Shown: positions 1-11,800 of the stretch, in pieces
How the letters are laid out: the number at the start of each line of letters is the position of its first letter
Position numbering within the stretch: the first letter of the stretch is position 1
Assembly (NCBI GenBank): GCA_919901855.1
Contig: CAKKQC010000040.1
Span: 153,660-217,659 of the forward strand
Reading direction: 5' to 3'
From: a bacterium
GTDB lineage: Bacteria; Oederibacteriota; CAKKQC01
DNA length: 64,000 nt
Notes under the pieces: model-generated
Database searches by the model: none
What the model was told of the DNA's origin: nothing
The model's input: the letters and a program-made list of their open reading frames with translations, nothing else
Translations under genes and position numbers: made by a program

Positions 1-2796
1 GGCGCGCGCGCGGCCAACCCGGCCCAATTCGCGATCACGGTGTCGATGGTGCCTGCGCCCGTGCCGGCGGTTTCCAAGACGGTCACGCCGGCCGTGCCGG
101 GCATCGGCGGGCCCTTGGCCTACCGCATCGTGGTCACGAACGGGGGCGCGGGAACGGTCACGTCCCTGACGGTCGTTGACACGGTTTCGCCCGTCTTCGT
201 GAACCCGGTCACGGACCAGCCGGGCGGGTTCGGCGCGCCGGTCGTGACGCAGGTGCCGGGCGCCGGCACCCGGTACGAGTGGAGCGCCGGGAGCCTGAGT
301 ATGGGCCCCAATGCCTCGCTGACCTTCACGATCACGGGGCAGGCCGGGTTCGTCTGCGCGGCGCAGGCCGTGAGCAACACGGCTTACGTGATCGCGACCG
401 GGCCGGGCGGCACAGCCGCCGTCTTCTCGCCGTCCGCAGGATTCGTCCTCCAGCCCGCGGTGGCCGCACTTTCGGTGGCGAAGTTCATGGCTCCGGTGAG
501 CCCAGTGGTGGGCGGGCCCGTGACCTACACCCTCGTCGTGACCAACACGGGGGCGGCCACGGTGACGTCGCTGGTCGTCACGGATACGGTCTCGCCGGTC
601 GTGACCGGGGCGGCGACCCAGCAGCCCGCGCCGTTCGGCGCGCCCGCGGTCGTTTCCGGAACGTCGGGGACGCTCTATGCCTGGAGCGCGGCGGTGGCCA
701 TGACCCCGGGCCTGACGTACACGTTCACGGTTTCGGGGACGGTCGGGCCGGTGACGGCGACCACGACCATCGGGAACACGGCCTACGCTTCGGGGGCGGC
801 GGGTTGCGCGCCGGTTCAGGATTCGGCGCCGGGGCCGGCGTTCACGGTCGCGGGCGCGGCAGCCCTGGTGGCCACGGCGACGGCCACCCCGTCCCCCGTG
901 TGCTCCGGGGCACCGGTCCTCGTTGTCGTGAACATCACGAACACGGGGACGGTGGCGGCGAACGGCGTGAACGTCAGTCCGTTCCTGACCTCGGGGGGCG
1001 GCTCGTTCGGGGCCTTCGCCGGGCCGACGCCGGCCCTCCCGGCCGTGATTCCGGGGGGAGGGTCCCAGTCCTTCTCCTGGACGACGTCGGGCGGGGTTTC
1101 GGGCGCGGCCTGGGTGACGACGACGGCGACGGGGACCGATGCGGTCAGCCTTCTGCCCGTGGCCTCGGGCGCGGCGACGACGGGGGTCGTGACCGTGAAC
1201 GCCCCGGCGGTACTCGCCGGGGCGCTGTCGGTGCCGCCGACGGCGTCGGTGGGGCAGACGGTCACGGTGGCGATGACGGTTACCAATACGGGCGACGTGA
1301 ATGCGACGGGGGTGGGGGTGAGCGCGACCACATCAGCGGGATCCGGCACCTTCGGGGCCGTGCCCGCCAGCCAGACGATTGCGCCCGCCGGGAGCTGGAC
1401 CTACGCGTGGAGCTACACCGTGGGTACGGCGGGCACCAACTCGTTCAGCGTGACCGCATCCGGGCTCACGTGCGGGTCGACCCCCGTGTCGATACTCGGC
1501 ACCGGGACGTTGAATGCGGTCGCGGCGGCCGCGTTCTCGGCCACCTTGATCGTGACGACGCCGGGCACCACCGTCCAGGGCCGGCTGGTCGTCGTGACGC
1601 TGACCGTCACCAACACGGGGTCGGCGAACGCCAACGGCGTGACCGCGAACCTGACGCCTGGCGGCGTCACGGGTACGTTCGGCGGACCGATCCCCGCCGG
1701 GCCGGTCGTCATCGCCGGCGGCGGATCGGCCCAGACGTTCATCTGGACCTACACGACCACGGGGGCGGGCGGGCTGTCGTTCAACGCGAGCGCGGGGGGG
1801 ACGGACGCCAACAGCGGGTCCCCGGTCGGCACGGGCGGGCTCACGTCGTCCGGGATCACCGTCCAGACGCAGGCGCAGCTCGTCGTGAGTTCCCTCGATG
1901 TCCTGGCCGGGATCCGCGTTGGCGAGGTGCTCTCGGCGACGGTCACCGTCCAGAACACGGGACAGGCGGATGCGAATGGGGTGACGATGGTCAGGCTCGT
2001 GGGGGATCCGAACGGGGCGCTGGGCGCTCCTTCTCCGGCGATGCCGGCGCCGTTCACGCTGGTCGGAGGCGCCAGCTCGTCCTTCGCTTGGGTTTACCCG
2101 AGCACGTCATGCGGCCCGCTGACGGTGTCGCTCACCGTTACCGGGACCGAGGCGTTGACGGGGGCTCCGCTCTTCGCGAGCGCGATGGCTTCCTCCGGGG
2201 TCGCGGGCCTTCCGTCGTTCGTGGTCATGAGCGCCAACCCGGCCCGGGGCAAGGTCGGCACGCTCTCGACGATCTCGGTGACCGTCTACGACTCCTGCGC
2301 GCCGGCCCAGCGGGTGCCGGGGGTCGCGGTCAGCCTCGCGGTCATCCTCGGGAACGGCGTGGTCGAGGCGCCCGCGGGGACGACGTCGACGAGCGGCGTC
2401 TACGGGTCCCGGTTCCGGCTGGGGACGACGGTGGGGACCAACGGGGTCCGGGCCGACGTCGCGGGCACGACCGGCGGCACCGTGTTCGTCGAGGGCACGA
2501 CGCCGGGGGAGGTCCAGGACTTCCTGACGAAGAACTTCTTCGATCCAAGACGTGGACAGAAGGTCCAGGTTCGCGTCTTCGTGCCGGCCGCGGTCCGCGT
2601 CTCCGTCCGGGTCTACAACCTGGCCGCGGAGCTCATCCGCGTGGTCCGCGAGGAGGATGTCCAGCCCGGGCTGACGGCCTGGGAATGGGACGGTCGGAAC
2701 GAGGCGGGCCAGATCGTCGGAAACGGCACTTATTTCATCCAAATTGTGGCCGGGAAGGACACCCAGATCAGGCGGGTCATCGTCCTCAAGCAGTGA
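1..2796 (+). CDS. Modular surface protein, 3' part of gene (5' end outside window)
   Basis: The frame is open from base 1, so the true start lies upstream; 931 codons are visible. Domains in order: two DUF11-type modules (nt 46-470 and 470-850, with VVTNTGAATVTSLVV-like strands), then CARDB/Ig-like modules of the types called B (from about 860), C (about 1205) and A (about 1520) in the neighbouring giant gene, a further CARDB-like module (about 1870-2200), a bacterial Ig-like Big_1-type domain (about 2210-2500), and a FlgD-like Ig C-terminus (about 2510-2796; WEWDGRNEAGQIVGNGTYF). FlgD-like and related C-terminal Ig domains end many exported or anchored surface proteins. The module order near the C-terminus matches the giant gene that follows, so the two are paralogues made by duplication. 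No catalytic motif is seen. It may be the tail of a second giant protein. Its role as adhesin or surface layer is inference. Confidence 0.85.
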   Translation, partial: GARAANPAQFAITVSMVPAPVPAVSKTVTPAVPGIGGPLAYRIVVTNGGAGTVTSLTVVDTVSPVFVNPVTDQPGGFGAPVVTQVPGAGTRYEWSAGSLSMGPNASLTFTITGQAGFVCAAQAVSNTAYVIATGPGGTAAVFSPSAGFVLQPAVAALSVAKFMAPVSPVVGGPVTYTLVVTNTGAATVTSLVVTDTVSPVVTGAATQQPAPFGAPAVVSGTSGTLYAWSAAVAMTPGLTYTFTVSGTVGPVTATTTIGNTAYASGAAGCAPVQDSAPGPAFTVAGAAALVATATATPSPVCSGAPVLVVVNITNTGTVAANGVNVSPFLTSGGGSFGAFAGPTPALPAVIPGGGSQSFSWTTSGGVSGAAWVTTTATGTDAVSLLPVASGAATTGVVTVNAPAVLAGALSVPPTASVGQTVTVAMTVTNTGDVNATGVGVSATTSAGSGTFGAVPASQTIAPAGSWTYAWSYTVGTAGTNSFSVTASGLTCGSTPVSILGTGTLNAVAAAAFSATLIVTTPGTTVQGRLVVVTLTVTNTGSANANGVTANLTPGGVTGTFGGPIPAGPVVIAGGGSAQTFIWTYTTTGAGGLSFNASAGGTDANSGSPVGTGGLTSSGITVQTQAQLVVSSLDVLAGIRVGEVLSATVTVQNTGQADANGVTMVRLVGDPNGALGAPSPAMPAPFTLVGGASSSFAWVYPSTSCGPLTVSLTVTGTEALTGAPLFASAMASSGVAGLPSFVVMSANPARGKVGTLSTISVTVYDSCAPAQRVPGVAVSLAVILGNGVVEAPAGTTSTSGVYGSRFRLGTTVGTNGVRADVAGTTGGTVFVEGTTPGEVQDFLTKNFFDPRRGQKVQVRVFVPAAVRVSVRVYNLAAELIRVVREEDVQPGLTAWEWDGRNEAGQIVGNGTYFIQIVAGKDTQIRRVIVLKQ

Positions 2797-2815
2797 CGGC
2801 GGGCACATCTTCAGA

Positions 2816-2848
2816 GCCCCAGAGGGGTAAAATACCCGTATCTGGGGC
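2816..2848. promoter_or_regulatory. Hairpin with embedded -10-like box between the two surface genes
   Basis: Bases 2816-2823 (gccccaga) are perfectly complementary to 2841-2848 (tctggggc). Inside them, 2825-2829 (gggta) pairs with 2833-2837 (taccc) around an AAA loop, giving 13 base pairs with one small internal loop. The hairpin starts 19 nt after the upstream stop codon. No T-tract follows, so it is not a textbook terminator. The loop region contains TAAAAT (2828-2833), a 5/6 match to a -10 box, about 20 nt before the proposed TTG start of the giant gene. It could be a terminator, an mRNA structure controlling translation of the giant gene, or an operator. Confidence 0.55.
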
Positions 2849-2853
2849 ATGTC

Positions 2854-5800
2854 TTGAGCAGGCGGTGCGACTCGACTGACGGTTCGAACACAATCCGGGC
2901 GCTATCAATTCGCCTGGCCCTTCCTATGTTGCTCTGGGCTTCCGCGAGCGTCGCGGCCGACCCATTCGATCCCGTAGACGACCTGCGCATTTCCGGGAAC
3001 TGGGTGACCGCGCTCTCGACCACGGCCTGGTCCCAGCCGCACACGCTCGACGCCGTCGATGCCGTGGACTGGTACCGGGTCTGGCTGTCGGAAGGCGTCA
3101 GTTACGTCTTTTCTTCCACCTTCACCGGGGCGGCGGCGTCGATGGGAGCCGGCGACGTCCGGGCGTGGCTCTACGACGATCCGGTCAGCATGACCGCGGT
3201 GGGCAGTGACGACGACGGGGGCGGCAATTCGCAGTTCAACCTGTCGTACACGGCGATGGTGAGCGGCACGCACTATCTCGAGGTGCGCACCTACACCCTC
3301 GGGCAGACGTGGGCCGGTGCGGTCCGGGTTTTTACCGAGCCCGCCCGGCTCGCATCCAGCCTCTCCATGGTGCCTTACGTCGTCCCGGTGGGCGGATGGA
3401 CGGAGGTGCGACTAACGGTAACCAACACCGGCGGTACGGTGGCGAACGCGGTCCTGCCCGCCCTCCAGATCAACACGGGCGCGGCCGCGGTGGCATTGAT
3501 CGGCGGTCCCGTGCCCCCGGGGCCGATCCCGCTGTCGCCGGGGAACGCGGTCACGTTCGTGTGGACGTACAGCGGGAGCGGAGCGGGGATCGTCCGGTTC
3601 ACGGGGACGGCCGCGGGCACCGAGGCCGGGACCGGGGCGCCCAAGCTCGGAGCCGCGTCGGGCAACCTGATCGTGACCACGCTGGTGGGGGCCTTGTCGG
3701 TCGTGCCGGGGACTCCGGTCGGCGGCACGATGGCGCAGGTGATCTTGACCGTGACCAACCAGGGGGCGGCGGTCGCGAACGGGGTCACCGTGACGGTGTG
3801 GAACGATGCGGCGGATGGCGAATGGACATTCGCGAGCGGTCCCGTGCCGGCCGGCCCCCAGACGATCGGGCCGGGGGCCTCGCTCTCGTTCGCCTGGTCG
3901 TACAGCGTGGCGGGATGCTCGGCCGCCGTGTTCACGGCAACCGCTACCGGTTCGACCGGTGTGGCGATGGCCTCGCGGCTGGCCGTGCCGACGAGCGACG
4001 CCTTCGACCCCGCCGACGACGACGGGATGACGACGCCCACGGTGCTAACGCCCACGCTGGTGATGCAGTCGCACGGTCCGCACCGGCTGTGCGCCGGCGA
4101 TCTCGCGGACTGGTTCCAGATACCGCTGAATATCGGGGAGACCATCATCCTGACCTCCACGTACGCGGGAGCGGCGGTGTCGATCGGGGACGGAGACACC
4201 TACGGCGAGCTTTACAGCGATGCGGCCGGGACGAATGAAGTCGCCTACGACGACGACAGCGGCGACGCCAACCGCCAGTTCCGTGTCTCTTACATGGCCG
4301 AAGCGACGCAGACCTACTATCTCCGGGCTCGGACTTACACCGCGGGATCCCGTTGGCAGGGGTCGATCCGGTACTGGAAGATCGCGGCTCCGATCGCGCC
4401 GCCGGCGCCGGGCGTTACCGCCGTTCCGGGGCCGCATCAGGTCACGCTGTCCTGGCCGCTGCTCAACACCAGCCCGACCTCGGGACTGCCCATCAGCGCC
4501 TACCAGGTCATGCGGGCGACGGGGCCGCTGGGCCCGTTCTCGGTGCTCAAGTGGATCGGGGCTCCTGCGGGCGGGTTCTCCGGCACGGGGACCACGATCT
4601 TCGTCGATCCGTCGGCCAGCCCGGCGTACGGACATACCTGGTATTACCGCGTGAGGATTCGCGACAGCTTCCCCGCGTTCTCCGATGCGCTGGTTGTCTC
4701 GGCAAAGCCCGAGTGGTCCGGCTGGCACCGGTTCCGCGGCGATGCGTTCCTCTCCGGCCGGTCCCCGGTGTCCGTGCCGGACCGGCTCGAGTTCATGTGG
4801 AAGACCGCGGTCCTGCCGAACGGGCTCCACCAGGCGGTCCAGCACAAGGGGACCGTCTACCTCACCGATACGGGAGGCGCTCTGCGGCCCTACGACGCGT
4901 TCACGGGCGTGGCGGGGACGCCGGTGGCAAACAGCACGAACCCCATCTACATGGCGCCCATGGTCGGCCTCGACGAGATCATCTATTACTCGGCCATGGA
5001 CTCCAACGGTAAGACCGGGCTGTACGCCTGGAACATGCCGGGGCTCGGGGTGAAGTACGGGGCGATCATGACCTCGTCGAAGGGGTATGAGGGGGCCTGG
5101 ATGAACCTCTCGATGCTGGCGCCCGGCGAGGTCTTCACCGCCAACGACTACGGCGACTACTATCTGCTCGACGCGACTCCAGCGGTTGATTGGAAATACG
5201 TCGACATGCCTGGGCAGATCGGCGGGTCCGCCGTGCTCATGAACGGGGATGTGGTGTCGTTGCAGTGGACGACCGCCGGCGATGTGCTGTGCCTCACGCC
5301 GGAAGGCGATGTCCGGTGGACCTTCTCTATGGGGTTCTACCCTTCCGGCAAGTCCTACGAATCGAACCTCGCGGTCGGTCCCGATGGGACCGTTTTCGCC
5401 GCCACGGGCGACTCCAAGGCGGCTACGAATTACCTGTTTGCGATCCACCCGAAGACCGGAGCGCAGATCTGGACGGTGTCGGTGCCCGGGATGATAGGCG
5501 GGATCGCTTGTGGTCTGGACGGCTTCGTCTACCTGACGCGTACTGATGTCGGACAGGGATTCGTCCAGAAGGTGACTCCCGGGGGTAGCCTCCTCTGGAC
5601 GGTCACGCTGGGCGGGGGAGCCGGGGGAGAGGCGGCGCCGCCCGTCCTAACGGCGAACGATCGAATCCTGGTCGCCTACAAGGTGGGGACGACTGAGAAT
5701 GGCCTCGCGCTCCTGCGGGCCTCGGATGGCGGCTTCCTGTGGGACTGGCGGTCGGGCACCGCCACGGTGGCCAACGCTCTCGCCGCGCCGATCCTGACGC

Positions 5801-8800
5801 CCCAGGGCCGCGTGTATGCGTCTCTCGACAAGATCATGGCCTCGTTCGCGGTGCCGCCCGTCGTCTCCCTGACCAAGCAGGTGTCGGCGCCGGTGGCCGT
5901 GGCCGGAGACCAGTTGACCTACACGATCGCGTGGAGCAACGCGAGCGTCACCACCGCGACCAACGTCTGGATCTGGGACACGCTTCCGGGCTGGTGCGCG
6001 TACGCGAACCCGAGCCTCGCGGTCAGGGTGCCGGCGGCGGTGACCGTGAGCGCGCTGAGCGCGACCGGGCTGTCCGGGCCCTGGGCGGCAGGGGAGCCCG
6101 CCAACGGCGCGGTCGCGCCCCGGATCATGGAGTGGCTCGTCTCGAGCATTCCCCCGTTCACGAGCGGCTCGCTTTCGTACACCGTGAACCTGAGCCTCAC
6201 CATCACGGGTTCGCCGGCCCTGATTTCGAACCAGGCCAGCGGGACCTGGTTCTTCGGTTCCACGACCACGATGCAGTCGAGTGGGGTGGTCATGACGACG
6301 GCGTGGGGGAGCCCGGCTGTCGCCCTCAACGTGCGGCGTCCCGATCCCGTGTACGCCGCGGCCGGCGAAGTCCAGACCTGGCGGATCGACATGGGCAACA
6401 CCGCGGTGTCCGCGACGGCATTCAACCTCGTGCTCACGAGCCGCACCTTCAACGGCCGGGCCTACGAGGCGGGGAGCCTCTCGACGTGGGTGGGCGGGGT
6501 GGGGACGGTGACGTCTTCGTGGGCGACCGCAGGCGGGGGGCCGTGGACGCCGGGAGAGCCCGCCGGCGGGACGCAGGAGCCGCTCCTGCTGAGGTGGACC
6601 GTCGCGCAACTACTTCCCGGGATGAGCGGGTACGTACAGTGGCAGGTGCGCCCGGTGGCAACGGGGAGCTCCCGGCTGGGCGTCACGCTCTCGGCCACGT
6701 TCTCGTGCGATCCGTCGCTCGCCATCGGCCGGGCGGTGTCTCCCGACGACATCGAGCGCGGCGGTCGCGTCGATCTCCCCATGCAGTGGATCAGGCTGCA
6801 CGACGGGGCGTGGCCCCGCCACGGCACGCCCCAGAGCGGTCGGGCCGTCGCCGTGGACCCGGGCGGCAACGTGATCGCGGTCGGGTACGACGACCTCACG
6901 GCGTTCGGGATGAACCACGACTTCCTGATCCGGAAGTACGACCCGGCGGGGACCCTGATCTGGAGCCTGACGTACAACTTCAACGCCGCGGTGCCGAACA
7001 CGGACGAGGCGTTCGGGGTGGCGACGGACGCCACGGGGAACATCGTGGTGGCGGGGAACACGGTGCTGGCGAAGACGGACTGGCTGGTTCTGAAGCTCGA
7101 CCCGTCGGGGGCGATCCTGTGGACGCGGACGCTGAACGCGCTGGGGAACGGCGACGACTTCGTGGGCGGGTCGACGGGCACTAGCGGGTTCGGGAATCCC
7201 GTGGGCATCGACGCGAGCGGGAGCATCTACGTGGCGGGGACGGAGCGGAACGCGAGCTTCCAGAACGCGTGGCTGATCGCGAAGTACGACCCGGCGGGCA
7301 CGTTGCTCTGGACGAAGACGTGGAATGGAGCGGCGTCGGGAGGCAGTACCGCAAACGCGATTGCCGTGGATCCGGCCGGCAACTTCGTCGTGGCGGGCAC
7401 GGCCGGCTTCGGGGGATCGGGGACCGAACTGGTCCGCAAGTACGACTCCGGCGGGAACGAGGTCTGGACGACGTCGTGGACCAACCCGGCGGCGATGATG
7501 GGGCTGGGCGCCCTCGGGGTCGGTCTCGACCGGGACGGGAACGTGTTGGCGGCCTGTTTCGAGAGCCTCCAGTGCATGCAGGGGGACTGGAAGATCCGGA
7601 AGCTGGATCCGCTCGGGATCCCCCTGTGGGAGCGCGGATTCGATGCGGGGGGCGGATGCTCCGAGGACGAGCCGTACGGGGTCGCGGTCGACGGGGCCGG
7701 GAACTGGCTGGTGGGGGGGATGGCCAGGCCGCCATCCGTGCCGGGGTACTGGATGCTGCGCAAATATGATCCGGCCGGCAACCTGGTGGACGCGATCGCC
7801 CGGAACGATCTCACGGACTCTGGCGGGTTCCCCGGCACGCGCCTCCTGGGGGTGGCCGCCGCGGCGGGGAGCCAGGACGCCTGCCTCGCCGGGGACGAAC
7901 AGATGCTGGAGGGCAACTACGACATGGCGGTGGCCCGGTACGCGACGGCGCCGTTCAGCGCGCCGTCGCCTCCGGTCACGCTCACGGCGAACGCGACGGG
8001 GTTCGCGATCACCGTAGGCTGGTCGCAGGCTGGCGCCGGGACGAACCCGGTGGCGGGCTACCGGATCTACCGCCAGACCTGGCCGGGCGTGCTTTCGACG
8101 GCGGGGGTGCTGGTGGCCACCGTTGCGGGCGCGACGTCGACGTACTACCGGGACGCGTTCGTAGTGCCGGGCGTCCAGTATTCCTATCGCGTCCTCGCGG
8201 TCGATACCGCAGGCGTGCCGGGCTACCTCTCGCCCGAGGGGTGGGCGGCGATCACGGGGTCGCCCGCGTGCGTGCACAAGCAGGGCTCGCCGGCGGGGCC
8301 GATGTGCGTGGGTGCGGTGATGACCTACACGATCTCGTGGAGCAACGCCGGCGCGGTGACGGTGACCGGGCTCACGATCACGGACACCCTGCCGGGGGCG
8401 GTCGGGTATGTGGGGGCGAGTCTCGTGACGTGGATGCAAGCCGACGGGTCGGGGACGCCGGGGCTCTCGGCCTCGGCGTACGCGCCGTCGCTGGGCGGCC
8501 CGTGGACGCCCGGCCAACCCGCCAACGGGACCGTGGGCGTGGTCCTGCGGTGGGTCGTGAACCGGGTGGTGCCGGGGGCGTCCGGGTATCTCACGTTCCA
8601 GGCGGCCGTGCAGGACAGCGGGGCGCTGGGCGACGGGGCGTCGTTCGGAAACCAGGCGTCGTCCACGAGTTCGATCACGAGCGATCCGCTGATGACCGAG
8701 GCGGCGGCGAACACGGCCAGCCGGCCCCCGCTTCCCGTGTCGCTCTATCTCAGGAATCCGGACCCGCTCTATGCCTCCATCGGCGACGCGATCCAGTATG

Positions 8801-11800
8801 CGCTGACGGTCTCCAACGGCAGTTCGGTGACGGTTACGAACCTGGCGGTCATGACGCGGCCGGGCATGTTCGCGAACCGGTCGTACGTCACGCCGTCATT
8901 CAGTGCCCTGATCCTGGGTTCGAACGTGACCTCGTCGGCTTGGGGCGTCACCGAGTTCGGACCGTGGATACCGGGAGAGCCGCCCGACGGCACGGCCGAT
9001 CCGGTCTACGTGCGCTGGACCTTCGACGTGCTGAGGCCCGGGGGGGCGGGTACCATCCAGTTCCGGGCGCGGGCGCTCGCCGGTGGGACGACCATGCTCT
9101 ATGGGTACGCCGGGGCCACGGGTGATACGGGGGTGGGGTGCCGTGCCGGCTTGCCCTACACGACCACGGACACCGGCGAACGCCTCTTCCCGCCCCCGTT
9201 GGCATGGATCCGGCTGACGTCTACGGGCGCAGTGAACATGGGGTCGGGGTCCGTGGACGTCGCCTACGGGGTGGCCGTGGATGCGTCCGGCGGCGTCGTG
9301 GTGGCGGGCGCGGGCGACCGGAGCGACATCTTCCAGGGCAAGAACTGGCTCGTGCGGAAGTACGACGCCGCCGGGAATCCGGGCTGGACCGACAACTTCG
9401 ACTCGGGGATGGGCGACGACAAGGCGGAGGCGGTCGCCATGGACGGCGTGGGCAACGCCTACGTGGCCGGGGTTACGGGCGGGTCGGACTGGCTCGTGCG
9501 CAAGTACGGCCCGGGCGGCGGCCTCCTGTGGAACCAGACGTACAACGGACCGGGCAGCAGCATGGACGAGGCGACCTCCATCGCCGTGGACGCAATGAGC
9601 GGGAGCGTCTACGTCGGCGGCTGGCAGTGGACGGGCGGGGCGGCGGGGTACGAGTGGGCGGTGCGCAAGTACGATTCCGGGGGCGGACTCGTCTGGATGC
9701 AATCCGGCAACGGCCCGCGCGCCAACAGCGAGTACCTCTATGGCGTGGCCGTGGACCCGTGGGGCGACATCGTGGCTGGCGGGCACGAGACGAACCTGTC
9801 GACCGGCCAGGACGTGTCCGTGGCGATGTGGGACGCCACGGGGTCGCTCCTCTGGAGCCGGAGCTGGGCTGCATCCGGCATGTCGGACGACGAGGCGAGG
9901 GCCGTGGCCACGGACCGGAACGGGAACGTGTATGTCGCCGGCATCTCGAATCCCGCCTCGGCGTACAACTGGCTGGTCCAGAAGTACGACAACGCGGGCA
10001 ACCTGGTGTGGACCCGCAAGTACGCGAATCCCGGCAACAGCAACAACTGCGGGGCGTACGGGATCACGGTGGACGACGCCGGCAATGTGGTCGTGACGGG
10101 ACAGGTCGACTACGGGATGAGCACCGAGGACATGTGGAACTGGGTGACGCGCAAGTACGACAACGCCGGCAATCTGATAGGTGTCGAGGAACACACGGGC
10201 ATTGTGCCGACGCCGCTGGGCGGAGTGGGGGGGCCTCACGGTAAGGACGGCCTCAATGCCGTGGCGCCGGTGCCCGCGAGCCAGGCGGTCGTGGTCGCGG
10301 GGTCCGAGGATGTGCAGGGCGAGGTCCAGAACTTCGCGGTCGCGAAGTACATACTCACCCCGTGGTCGCCGCCGCAGGCGCCTCTCAACATGACGGCCGC
10401 GGGCGGAGGCCTGCAGGCGGCGCTGTCGTGGACGCCCGCAGCGGCCGGCAGCCGCCCGGTTTCGGGCTACCGGATCTACCGGCAAACTTGGGGCGGCGTG
10501 CGGCCGGTCGTGCAGACGCTCCTGGCCGAGGTGAACGGCCCGGCGTCGGGCGCGTTCACGGACTTCGCGGTGACGGCCGCGACGCGCGTGTACTACCGCA
10601 TCCTGGCCGTGGACGACCAGGGCGCGGAGAGCCGGCTCACGGACGAGGTGGATGTGCTGCCGGTTGTCTCCTTGCCTCCATCCGCGCCGCCGTCGTTGAC
10701 CGCCCTCGGTCAGAACCAGCAGGTTGCCCTGAACTGGGCGCCGTCGACGCAGGGAACCGATCCGCTCGCGTTCTACGACATCTTCCGCGCGACGTGCGCG
10801 GACTGCCCGTACAACATCGTCGGAGGGGTGGCCGCGACGACGACGTCCACGCTCGATCCGGGCGGGCTCGTCAATGGCACGACCTACTGGTACAAGGTGC
10901 GGGCGGGGTCGACCGTTCCCGACTACAGCGCCTTCTCGATGACGGCTTCCGGAACGCCGCTCGACGAGAATCTCAACCCGCCCGGGTGCTTCACTGCCGC
11001 CCAACGTGGGACTTCCAACGTGATCGACCTGGCCTGGTGCTTCGCCCCGGCGGGAACGCACCCCGCGACCGCGTACGCGATCTACCGGACGACATATGCG
11101 GGCCCCGCGCTGGGGGCCGTGGCCGTGGTGGATGCCCTGACGAACGCGGCCGTGGACCGGGTTCCCGCCCCCGGGACCTATTGGTGGCATGCCCGGGCGG
11201 TGGGATCGCTCTCCGATCCGAGCCCGCTGTCGGGCCCGATCGTGATCGCGGGTTCGCCTCCCGGCGTGCCGATGAACCTGACCGCGATCGGGCAGGTCGC
11301 TGCGATCGCGCTGGCGTGGGACGCGTCCGTCGCGGGGACCTACGCCGTGTCCGGGTACTTCGTCTATCGCGGGAGCTTCCCCGGCGGCGAGTCGCCGGCC
11401 TTCATCGCCCGGCTGATCGGCATGTATGCGACCGCGTACACGGACACGGCGATCCTTCCCGGGATCATGTACTACTACACGGTCAACGCCTACGACGCGC
11501 TGCTGCCGATTCCGAACGAGAGCGGAGCGTCGGCGGAGGCAACGGCCGCCGCGCTGGCCCCCCTCGTCGCGGGTGCCGGCACCTGGATCGAGCAGTGGAA
11601 CCCTTCACGGACCTACGTTCCGGGGAGCACATTCTTCCTGCAGGACGTCGCCTCCCCGTCCCGGAAGGTCGGGTACGCGGTCGGGTTCAACGGGACCGTC
11701 CTTAAGACCGTGGACGGCGGGCTGGATTGGAAGCGGCTGGCCTCCTTCGGTGCCGTCACCGACCTCTACGCGGTCGCGTTCAGTGACACCTCGACCGGTG

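Noticed and set aside
4715..5850. Quinoprotein dehydrogenase activity for the first PQQ-type propeller
   Set aside because: Only the blade pattern is present; I could not find catalytic or cofactor residues, so it is treated as a structural propeller.
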